DNA of 6,006 bases from an uncultured Verrucomicrobiota bacterium (GTDB lineage Bacteria > Verrucomicrobiota > Verrucomicrobiae > Opitutales > Opitutaceae), in the NCBI GenBank assembly GCA_946481225.1, contig CAMLNJ010000209.1:1-6006 (forward strand), read 5' to 3'. Shown here piece after piece: positions 1-5,923 of this stretch (position 1 is its first letter; every line of letters begins with the position of its first letter). The translations under genes were made by a program, and so were the position numbers. The notes beneath the pieces were generated by a model that saw nothing but the letters and a program-made list of their open reading frames with translations, did no database searches and was not told where the DNA came from.

Positions 1-1270
1 CAAGGTAGTCGGCGCGGGCGGCGGGGGCGAGGAGGAGGTAGTGGCCGAGGGTGGCGTCGGAGTAGAGGGGCTCGCTCGAGGCGTCGAGCGCGAGGACGAG
101 CGGGGCAAAGGCGGCGTCGGTGGCGGCGAGTTCCTGGATATTGAGCGGGCGGGTTTCGTAGGTCGTGCGCTCGGCGGCGGTGAGGTCGGCGTAGAAGGCG
201 ATGGCTTCGTGGCTGTGGAGGTTGCCGCCGCCTTCGTTGGTGGCGTAGGCGAAGTCGGCGAGGGCGGTGTCCGCGGAACCGGCGACGAGGGCGGCTTGGG
301 CGGCGGGGGAATAGGTGAGGAAGAGGGCGCGGCGCTCGGCGGGGAGGCCGAGGGCGTAGTCGATCTCGGCGGCGGTGCGGCCGGTGGCGAAGGCGAAGGC
401 GTCGAGGGCGGGATCGGCGGCGGCGACGAGGCCCGCCTGGGTGTCGAGCGGCAGGGCGAGGAAGGCGCCACGCTGGCCGGAGGCGAGGGCGGCGAAGTAG
501 GCGATGTCGGTCTCGTCGTGGAATTGGTTGTCGCCGTAGGGGTCGAGGGCGAAGGCGATGAGCTGGGTGTCGGTGGACTTGGCGACGAGGAGGAGCTGGG
601 CGTCGGAGGCGAGGCCGAAGAATTTGGCGCGGCGCTCGGGGGCCAGGTTGGCGGCGAAGAGAATCTCGGCGGTCCTGCGGCCGGTGGCGAAGGCGTAGGT
701 GTTGAGGGCGGGGTCGCCGGCGTCGACGAGCGCGGTCTGCGCGTCGGGGGCGAGGAGGAGGAAGGCGGAGCGCTCGGTGGCGGTGAGGTCGGCGAAGAAG
801 GTGATCGCGGCGGGGGAGCGGCTGGAGCCGAGGGCGAAGGTGGTGAGGGCGGGATCGTCGGCGCTCACGAGGTCGGCCTGGATCGAGAAGGGCAGCGCGA
901 GGAAACGGTTGCGCTGGGTGCCGGAGAGGGCGGCGAAGTAGAGCACGTCGCCGGCGGGGCGGTAGGCGCCCAGGGCGTCGGGGGTGAGGGCGAACTTGGC
1001 GAGGGTGGCGTCGGAGGGGTGGGCGACGAGCGTGTCCTGGACGACGGCGGGGCTTTCGAAGAAGGCGGAGCGCAGCGCGGATGAGGCGAGGGCGGCGACG
1101 TAGCGGATGTCGGGGAGCGGATGGGCGAGGATCTCGCCGTCGCCGAGGGCGAGGGCGTAGTCGTTGAGAACGGAGTCGTTGGCGGCGACGAGGAGGGGCT
1201 TGAGGTCGTCGGGGATGAGATTCTGGAAGACGAGACGTTGTTCTTCGGAGAGCGTGGCGAGGTAGGCGCG
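1..1270 (-). repeat. Degenerate protein-coding tandem repeats in the FecR protein
   Basis: Eight repeat units plus part of a ninth start at about residues 306, 360, 414, 461, 508, 561, 608, 662 and 713 of the minus-strand FecR protein. Spacings are 54, 54, 47, 47, 53, 47, 54 and 51 residues. Each unit has an aromatic start followed by A-x-L, a conserved Arg-x-x-Phe, a Gln-x-x-Leu-Val and a D-x-A-L-x-x-[FY]-A segment, which suggests two helices per unit. The longer units carry an extra polar linker rich in His, Asp, Asn and Gly. Unit boundaries were assigned by eye. Confidence 0.8.
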
Positions 1271-2182
1271 GAGGGCGGCGAGGGCGGCGTCTTCGGAGGG
1301 CGTGTTTTCGGTGACGATCTCGTTGTTTTGAGTCTCTCCGTCGGTCGTGGTGGTGTTGTTGAGCTGTTCCTGGAGCGCGGCGTCGCGGCGTTGTTCGATC
1401 AGCTCGCGGGCGCGGTCGAGGCGGGACTGGGTTTCCGCGTCGACATCGATGCCGAGCTCGACGGCGGCGCGGACGGCGTCGTCGAGGGCGGCGGGGTCGA
1501 TGTCGATCCCTTGCTCGACGGCTTCGGCGAGGGCGTCGAGGGTGGTTTCGACCCAGTTGTCGGCGATGGCCTGATCGCCGGTTGAGAGGTCGGAGGCGCT
1601 GGTGACGGCCTGCGTGCCGCCGCCGGTTTGGGTGATCGAGATCTGGCCGGGGACGAGGTTGACCACGCGGCCGTCGACGAGGGTGAGCGAGATGCGGCCG
1701 TCGGCGACGACGATTGTCTGGATGCCGGCGGCGTCGAGGGCGACGGTGTAGGTGGTGCCGCGGGCGCCGGCGAGGCCGCGGGCGGTGCGGACGCCGTAGT
1801 CGAGCTCGACGCCCTCGGTGGGCTTGAGGTCGGTGGTGACGGCGCCGGTCTTCAGGTCGAGGACGGCCGAGTGGAGGGGTGTCTTCGCGCCGGGGGGGGT
1901 GGAGACGGAGACTCGTTCGATCACGACCTCGGACTTCGGGGCGATGATGGAATTGACGCCGGGGAGCGGGGTGAGGATGACGCGCGCGCCCTCGCCGGTG
2001 ATGATCCTGGTGCCGACGACGATGGTGTCGCCTTTCTTGACGGTGCGCGGCGCGCTTTCGCCGGGGGCCTGGAGGGTGGCTTCGCCGCTGACGCTGAGAA
2101 CGCGGACGGTTTGGCCGGAGAGGGAGACGACGAGCGTGCAGGCGACACCGAGGATGAGCAGGGGGCGACGGAGGAGGCGCAT
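1..2182 (-). CDS. Exported FecR-domain protein with C-terminal ~47/54-residue helical repeats (3' end missing)
   Basis: The frame is open from ATG at 2182 through 727 codons to the left edge, so the C-terminus is missing. The start is followed by a signal peptide (RR at residues 5-6, hydrophobic 8-22, likely cleavage near SLSGQ), which places the protein in the periplasm or envelope. Residues about 45-185 form a FecR-type domain: a KKGDTIVVGT opening, GARV, a VRTARGLAGARGTTYTV core, then VVADGRISL and VNLVPGQ. Residues 215-275 are helical and charged, with a 19-residue internal repeat (VEQGIDID, VELGIDVD), then a Thr/Asn-rich linker. From about residue 305 at least eight degenerate repeats follow, with a consensus near YFAxLxxxxRxxFLxLxxDxQxxLVxxxDxALxxFAxATG. 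FecR domains in the family are periplasmic regulatory or structural modules. No sigma-factor gene is adjacent, so a classical FecI/FecR role is not supported. The repeat part was not recognised as a known family. No clear Shine-Dalgarno precedes the ATG. Plus-strand open frames here are shadows. Confidence 0.9.
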   Translation of the reverse strand, partial: MRLLRRPLLILGVACTLVVSLSGQTVRVLSVSGEATLQAPGESAPRTVKKGDTIVVGTRIITGEGARVILTPLPGVNSIIAPKSEVVIERVSVSTPPGAKTPLHSAVLDLKTGAVTTDLKPTEGVELDYGVRTARGLAGARGTTYTVALDAAGIQTIVVADGRISLTLVDGRVVNLVPGQISITQTGGGTQAVTSASDLSTGDQAIADNWVETTLDALAEAVEQGIDIDPAALDDAVRAAVELGIDVDAETQSRLDRARELIEQRRDAALQEQLNNTTTTDGETQNNEIVTENTPSEDAALAALRAYLATLSEEQRLVFQNLIPDDLKPLLVAANDSVLNDYALALGDGEILAHPLPDIRYVAALASSALRSAFFESPAVVQDTLVAHPSDATLAKFALTPDALGAYRPAGDVLYFAALSGTQRNRFLALPFSIQADLVSADDPALTTFALGSSRSPAAITFFADLTATERSAFLLLAPDAQTALVDAGDPALNTYAFATGRRTAEILFAANLAPERRAKFFGLASDAQLLLVAKSTDTQLIAFALDPYGDNQFHDETDIAYFAALASGQRGAFLALPLDTQAGLVAAADPALDAFAFATGRTAAEIDYALGLPAERRALFLTYSPAAQAALVAGSADTALADFAYATNEGGGNLHSHEAIAFYADLTAAERTTYETRPLNIQELAATDAAFAPLVLALDASSEPLYSDATLGHYLLLAPAARADYL

Positions 2183-2298
2183 GGGGAGTGGGGGGACGGG
2201 CCGGGCGGACGCGGAGCCGGGCGGTTTCAGAGCCGATTGCCGATGGAAGTTTTTTAACTCTTGGCCGTGGTGACAACCGTTTTCACCTTACTCCGCGG
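2183..2298. promoter_or_regulatory. Divergent intergenic region, likely promoters for both flanking genes
   Basis: These 116 bp separate the start codons of the minus-strand FecR gene and the plus-strand cyclase gene, so both promoters should lie here or just inside the neighbouring genes. The only AT-rich patch in the surroundings is at 2249-2260 (a run of T then AACT). A weak minus-strand sigma-70 candidate is TTGTCA (2276-2271) with AAAACT (2253-2248) at 17-bp spacing. Its -10 matches the consensus at only three of six positions. A short inverted repeat, GGTGA at 2269-2273 and TCACC at 2283-2287, could be an operator but is too short to call. No convincing plus-strand promoter or Shine-Dalgarno was found. 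Confidence 0.4.
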
Positions 2299-4551
2299 AT
2301 GTCTTTCATTTTCTGGCGAAAACTCGGTTCGGATGGGCGGACGCGATTGCTGCTTTCGGCGGTGCTTTTCGGGCTGGGGCTGGCGGTCGCGCGGCTGGGG
2401 CTCGTCCAAGGGGTGGAGTGGAAAACGGAGGACGCGCGGCTGCGGCTTCGGGAGGGAATCGGCGCGCCGCCGCACAACGATCTATTGCTGGTGGGCATCG
2501 ACGAGGAGTCCATGAAGTGGCTTGGGCAGTGGCCCTTTCCCAGGCCCGTGCATGGGGTGTTGAGCGAGTGGCTGGGACGGGCGCCCGAGACGACGCCGTC
2601 GGTGATGACCTGGGATCTTCTATTCATCGACCGCAATTTCGATCCCTTGATCGATCAGGCCTTCGCGGACGGGCTGAAGGCGGCGAACTTCCCGGTGATT
2701 TTGGGCGCGATGTCCGGTCCGTCGCTGCCCGGGGAGGGATTGACGGCGGACAGCGAGCCGACGGTGGAGCTCGCGGCGCTCGCGGACGTGCGCGAAGCGC
2801 CACACTTGGCGGTGCTGCCCGATCGACGTTGCGCCAAGCTGCCGCTCGCGGCGTTGCGCGAAGCCGCCGGGGTCGCGTTTCTCGACGCCGGGGTCGATTC
2901 CGACGGCGTGGTGCGGCGCGTGCCGTTGGTGGTCCGGGTGGGCGACAAGGTCTACCCTTCGCTCGTGTTGCAGACGCTCCTGGCTTATTGGAAAATTGGA
3001 TACGACGGCGTCGAGTTGGCTCCCGGGCGGGAGCTTGTGATTCGGCGCGGGGCGGAGCCGCTTGCCCGCATCCCCATGGACGAGGCCGGGGAGTATTTGC
3101 TCAACTACCGGTATGAACGGGCGGCGAGGGATAATCCCAAGGGGATGCCGATGCTCGGGTATTGGGAGTTGTATGAGCCGCTGATGAACCACTACCTGGA
3201 CGCGGCGAAGATAGAGGTCTGGCCGGGCACGGGAGGCAAAATCGTGGTGGTCGGTCAGGTGGCGCTGGGACTGACGGATATCGGACCGAGTCCGTTGTTC
3301 GGCCAGAGCGCGAAGGTGATGGTCCATCTGAACGCCTTGGACAACATCCTGAAGGGCGACTACCGGAGGGATGTGCCGTTGGCGCCGGTGCTGGCGGTGT
3401 TTTTGGGCGCGGGCTTGGCGCTGGGGTGGATATTGGAGAAGCGGGGCATCCCGGCCTTTGCGGCGGGGGTCGTCGTGGCGACGGTCGTTTTGGCGGCGGG
3501 CTCGACGCTGCTTTTGATCGGCTGGAGCGTGATGACGCCCCTGGCGGTGCCGCTCGGGGCGTTGTTGTTGCAGCAAGGCGCGTTCGCGACGCTGAAGGTG
3601 CGCGAGGAGCAGGCGAAGCGCGATCGCATCCGCGGGATGTTCGCGACCTACGTGGCGCCGGCGCTCGTGGACCGCATGGTGCAATCGGGCGAGGAGCCGC
3701 GGCTGGGCGGCGTGGAGGCGGAGATCACGGCCTACTTTTCGGACATCGAGTCGTTTTCGAGTTTTTCGGAGAAGCTGTCGCCGACGCAGCTGGTCGAGCT
3801 GATGAACGAGTATCTGTCGGCCTGCACCGACATTGTGCAGGCGGAGGGCGGCACGCTCGACAAATACATCGGCGACGCGGTGGTGGCGATGTATGGCGCG
3901 CCGCTGGTGTTGCCAAACCACGGGCACCGGGCGGTGGTGGCGGCGCTGCGCGTGCATCGGCGCTGCGCGGAATTGCGCGCGAAGTGGAAGGCCGAGCAGG
4001 CGGAGAAGGGCTGGCCCGACATCGTGACGAATCTGCAGACGCGCATCGGGCTCAACCTTGGGCGCGCGGTCGTGGGCAACATGGGCAGCCACACGCGGTT
4101 CAACTACACGATGATGGGTGACACGGTGAATCTCGCCGCGCGCATGGAGTCGGGGGCGAAAGCCTACGGCGTCTACACGCTCGTGACCGAAAGCGTGGTC
4201 GAGGCGAGCCGTCGCGCGGAGCCCGACGCGGTGTTGTTTCGTCCGCTGGATCGCATCGTCGTGAAGGGGCGCAGCCAGCCCGTGGCGGTTTTCGAGGCGA
4301 TGGCCTTGCGCGCGGATGCGGAGGCGGACGGCGGGCGGATGGCGGAGTGCGCGAGGGTTTTCGCCGAAGGCTTGGAGCGGTATTATGCGCAGGATTGGAA
4401 CGAAGCGGCGGAGCGTTTCCGCCGGAGTCTGGATCTCGAGCGCCTTACGGCGAACAATCCCTCGCGGGTGATGCTCGCTCGGATCGAGCTGATGCAGGCG
4501 AAGCCGCCGGGACGGGAGTGGGATGGCGTGTGGAGAATGACGACGAAGTGA
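2299..4551 (+). CDS. CHASE2-domain membrane-bound class III (IIIb-type) adenylate cyclase
   Basis: This protein should convert ATP to cAMP in the cytoplasm in response to an extracytoplasmic signal. The 750 residues read in order: cytoplasmic N-terminus, membrane segment about 16-35, CHASE2 sensor about 40-354 (IDEESMKWLGQWPFPRP, DGVVRRVPL, YLLNYR, GKIVVVGQVALGLTD), about three membrane segments in 358-425, a short charged helical linker 433-464, the cyclase domain about 469-670, and a C-terminal TPR-like helical tail ending WDGVWRMTTK. The catalytic set is complete: metal-binding Asp482 (FSDIES) and Asp526 (DKYIGD), base-selecting Lys522 and Thr604 (NYTMMGD), and transition-state Asn611 and Arg615 (VNLAARM). 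The Lys/Thr pair indicates an adenylate rather than guanylate cyclase, of class IIIb. The frame stays open upstream to GTG at 2188, but the start at 2299 is preferred because the earlier residues resemble no domain and the N-terminal membrane segment follows 2299 directly. A FecR-like gene follows after 17 bp. Confidence 0.96.
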   Translation: MSFIFWRKLGSDGRTRLLLSAVLFGLGLAVARLGLVQGVEWKTEDARLRLREGIGAPPHNDLLLVGIDEESMKWLGQWPFPRPVHGVLSEWLGRAPETTPSVMTWDLLFIDRNFDPLIDQAFADGLKAANFPVILGAMSGPSLPGEGLTADSEPTVELAALADVREAPHLAVLPDRRCAKLPLAALREAAGVAFLDAGVDSDGVVRRVPLVVRVGDKVYPSLVLQTLLAYWKIGYDGVELAPGRELVIRRGAEPLARIPMDEAGEYLLNYRYERAARDNPKGMPMLGYWELYEPLMNHYLDAAKIEVWPGTGGKIVVVGQVALGLTDIGPSPLFGQSAKVMVHLNALDNILKGDYRRDVPLAPVLAVFLGAGLALGWILEKRGIPAFAAGVVVATVVLAAGSTLLLIGWSVMTPLAVPLGALLLQQGAFATLKVREEQAKRDRIRGMFATYVAPALVDRMVQSGEEPRLGGVEAEITAYFSDIESFSSFSEKLSPTQLVELMNEYLSACTDIVQAEGGTLDKYIGDAVVAMYGAPLVLPNHGHRAVVAALRVHRRCAELRAKWKAEQAEKGWPDIVTNLQTRIGLNLGRAVVGNMGSHTRFNYTMMGDTVNLAARMESGAKAYGVYTLVTESVVEASRRAEPDAVLFRPLDRIVVKGRSQPVAVFEAMALRADAEADGGRMAECARVFAEGLERYYAQDWNEAAERFRRSLDLERLTANNPSRVMLARIELMQAKPPGREWDGVWRMTTK

Positions 4552-4557
4552 GACGAC

Positions 4558-4563
4558 GAGGGG
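4558..4563 (+). promoter_or_regulatory. Ribosome binding site of the FecR-like gene
   Basis: GAGGGG lies just after the cyclase stop codon (TGA 4549-4551), 5 nt before ATG 4569 and 8 nt before the adjacent ATG 4572. It supports a translation start here rather than at the start codons available in the same frame inside the cyclase gene. The spacing slightly favours 4572, which would shorten the protein by one residue. Confidence 0.6.
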
Positions 4564-4568
4564 CGACG

Positions 4569-5405
4569 ATGATGCGCGTGGGAATCCGGATCTTGGCCGT
4601 GCTTGGGGCGATGTGCGTGGCGGGGGCGTGCCCCGGCGCCCGAGCCGACGTGGACGCGGCGGCCGGTCCGGTGGCGGGCGAGACGTCGGGGCGGGTGTTC
4701 GTGCGGGAGGGCGGCGGCGATGGCCGTTATCGCGGCCGGGCCGCGGCCGGCATGAAGCTGGGCGCGGGCGAGGCGGTGCTGACGGGGCCGGGGGCGCGGG
4801 TGGAGTGGCGGATCGGCGAGCGCGGGCGCTGGCGGATCGGCGAACGCGTGGTCTGGCTCGTGGGCGCGGAGCCGGGGGACGCCGAGCTGCGCGCGGGGAC
4901 GGCGCTCGCGGCGGTGCCGCGCGGCGCTCGCTGGACGGTGGGGGCGGCGGCCGCGCGGGTGGAGTTGGGCGAAGGGGTCTGGTTGTTGACCGCGGTGGAG
5001 AACGAGGGGCTGAAGATCGTGGCTTTGGACGGGGGGGAGGTGGAAACGGTGCGGACGGCGGGGCGGGATGGCTCGCCGTCGGATCACGGGCGGGACGCCC
5101 GTGCCACGTCGATCAGGCTGCGTGCGGGCGAGGTGGTTTTCGCGCGGCCGAAGGACGCCGGCTTCGGGCCGGTGGTGACCATTTTCCTGGACGAGCTGCT
5201 CGTCTCCAGCCGCTTGCTGACGAAGTTCACGGAGCCGTTGCCGCAGATGGAGCGGCTGCGCCAGCAGGGCGAGGCGCAGCGCGAGCGCCTAAGTCTCGTG
5301 GGGAACGTGCATGTGGGCGGCGCGACGGATGCGGAAGGGTTTCAAGTGATCGTGCCGGGGAGGCGGGAGGAGACCAAGGGAGACAAGGCGGAGGCGCCGA
5401 AGTAG
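4569..5405 (+). CDS. Exported FecR-like protein
   Basis: The 278-residue product starts with a signal peptide: hydrophobic 4-20, with a plausible cleavage after ARA at residue 26. AGAC at 18-21 is a weaker lipoprotein alternative. Residues about 40-195 resemble a FecR-type beta domain (GMKLGAGEAVLTGPGARVEW, AELRAGTALAAVPRG, ARVELGEGVWLL, LKIVALDGGEVE, IRLRAGEVVF). Residues 200-245 are helical (TIFLDELLVSSRLLTKF, then a Gln/Arg-rich stretch), and the tail after about 263 is charged and probably disordered. The start at 4569 follows a GAGGGG ribosome binding site. The open frame extends back to 4347, but that part overlaps the conserved C-terminus of the cyclase and was discarded. The 17-bp gap implies co-transcription with the cyclase. 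Two oddities are an 8-residue tandem duplication at 79-94 (WRIGERGR, WRIGERVV) and an HGRDARAT insertion at 173-180 encoded by a palindromic repeat. The exact function is unknown, and the FecR assignment is by pattern only. Confidence 0.85.
   Translation: MMRVGIRILAVLGAMCVAGACPGARADVDAAAGPVAGETSGRVFVREGGGDGRYRGRAAAGMKLGAGEAVLTGPGARVEWRIGERGRWRIGERVVWLVGAEPGDAELRAGTALAAVPRGARWTVGAAAARVELGEGVWLLTAVENEGLKIVALDGGEVETVRTAGRDGSPSDHGRDARATSIRLRAGEVVFARPKDAGFGPVVTIFLDELLVSSRLLTKFTEPLPQMERLRQQGEAQRERLSLVGNVHVGGATDAEGFQVIVPGRREETKGDKAEAPK
4806..4848 (+). repeat. Tandem 24-bp duplication inside the FecR-like gene
   Basis: A 19-bp segment at 4806-4824 recurs at 4830-4848 with one mismatch (gag versus gaa), at a period of 24 bp. 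It encodes the repeated W-R-I-G-E-R peptide and keeps the frame. Confidence 0.8.
5085..5103. repeat. Palindromic REP-like element in frame inside a CDS
   Basis: CACGGGCG (5085-5092), a GGA loop (5093-5095) and CGCCCGTG (5096-5103) form a perfect 8-bp stem. On the plus strand it is translated within HGRDARAT of the FecR-like protein. From memory, this nucleotide and peptide motif is scattered through Verrucomicrobiota genomes, including inside genes. The surrounding low-complexity stretch, about 5059-5110, interrupts two beta-strand-like segments and looks like an insertion. Confidence 0.7.
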
Positions 5406-5429
5406 CGGGCGGCTTGTCAACGCGAGGCC

Positions 5430-5435
5430 GGAGGG
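5430..5435 (+). promoter_or_regulatory. Possible Shine-Dalgarno sequence for queF
   Basis: GGAGGG ends 13 nt before ATG 5449, which is longer than usual. The in-frame TTG at 5437 is only 1 nt away and too close, so it decides against the longer start. Support for this site is modest. Confidence 0.4.
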
Positions 5436-5448
5436 CTTGGGTGGCGGC

Positions 5449-5823
5449 ATGGCCGACCCGAAACTGCTCGAGACTTTCCCGAATCCCGCGCCGCAGCGCG
5501 ACTACGTGATCGCGCACACGCACCACGAGTTCACCTCGCTTTGCCCGATGACGGGGCATCCTGATTTCGCGCACATCACGGTGCGCTACACGCCGGAAAA
5601 GACCTGCGTGGAGCTGAAGTCGTTGAAGCTGTATTTCCACGCCTTCCGCAACGAAGGCATTTTCTTCGAGGCGGTGACCAACAAGATCTGCGACGATCTC
5701 GGCGATGCGCTTCAGCCGCGCCAGCTCGAGATCGTGGCGGATTGGAAGGCGCGCGGCGGCTTCACCTCGGTGGTGACGGCGCGCTGGGCGCCGAAGGCGG
5801 CGAAGGGCGCGAAGAAGCGGTGA
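5449..5823 (+). CDS. queF: NADPH-dependent 7-cyano-7-deazaguanine (preQ0) reductase QueF, single-domain type
   Basis: QueF reduces the nitrile of preQ0 to the amine of preQ1 using NADPH in the cytoplasm, the last free-base step before insertion into tRNA on the way to queuosine. The 124-residue protein is the short, single-domain YkvM-like form rather than the long two-lobed E. coli form. Visible motifs are the thioimide-forming Cys32 in FTSLCPMTGHPDFA, Asp39 seven residues later (as Cys55 and Asp62 in the B. subtilis enzyme), the QueF signature ELKSLKLYFHAFRNEG at 55-70, and Glu74, equivalent to the substrate-binding Glu97. Phe73 stands where the B. subtilis enzyme has His. The Lys/Ala-rich tail is probably disordered. 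ATG 5449 was chosen over TTG 5437 because conserved QueF sequence begins just after it. The gene follows the FecR-like gene by 43 bp on the same strand and could be read through from it, but no other queuosine gene is present. Confidence 0.96.
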   Translation: MADPKLLETFPNPAPQRDYVIAHTHHEFTSLCPMTGHPDFAHITVRYTPEKTCVELKSLKLYFHAFRNEGIFFEAVTNKICDDLGDALQPRQLEIVADWKARGGFTSVVTARWAPKAAKGAKKR

Positions 5824-5850
5824 GGCGGACCGGGGCGCGGCTTCAAATAG

Positions 5851-5923
5851 AATTGTAGCCGCGCCCGTGTCGGGCGCGTTATGGAGCGTCGAGGGCACGG
5901 CCGACACGGCCGTGGCTACAATT
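5851..5923. repeat. REPIN-like element: two inverted GTAG-headed hairpins
   Basis: The left arm 5851-5878 and right arm 5896-5923 are inverted copies matching at 24 of 28 positions, separated by a 17-bp spacer. Each begins AATTGTAGCC in its own orientation and contains a hairpin with a perfect 8-bp stem and TGT loop. The left stem is CGCGCCCG / CGGGCGCG (5860-5878). The right stem, read on the minus strand, is CACGGCCG / CGGCCGTG (5914-5896). GTAG followed by a stem-loop is the hallmark of REP sequences mobilised by REP-associated tyrosine transposases (RAYTs), and an inverted pair is a REPIN. No RAYT gene lies in the window. The hairpins might also affect termination or mRNA stability after queF, but no U-tract follows either stem. 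Confidence 0.75.

Noticed and set aside
2138..2142. Possible lipobox (GVAC) in the minus-strand FecR protein
   Set aside because: The -3 position is Gly and the hydrophobic stretch before the Cys is too short. A type I signal peptide fits better.
41..2257. Plus-strand open frames at 41-1084, 1121-1585 and 1628-2257
   Set aside because: They are Gly/Glu/Ala-rich translations antisense to the minus-strand FecR repeat gene, with no domain pattern. The minus strand gives a signal peptide, a FecR domain and regular repeats without any stop.
2188..2298. N-terminal extension of the cyclase from GTG 2188
   Set aside because: The extra 37 residues resemble nothing, lie within the divergent promoter region and would put a polar stretch before the first membrane segment.
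2620..4092. 490-residue minus-strand open frame
   Set aside because: It is an Arg/His/Gln-rich antisense shadow of the cyclase gene, whose plus-strand product is unmistakable.
4347..4568. N-terminal extension of the FecR-like protein into the cyclase gene
   Set aside because: The stretch is an out-of-frame reading of the conserved cyclase C-terminus. A signal peptide and ribosome binding site mark the start at 4569/4572.
5227..5907. 226-residue minus-strand open frame covering queF
   Set aside because: It is an Arg/Ala/Pro-rich shadow of queF and of the end of the FecR-like gene.
5824..5923. Rho-independent terminator after queF
   Set aside because: Stable hairpins are present but no T-run follows either stem. 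The symmetric GTAG-headed arrangement fits a REPIN better.
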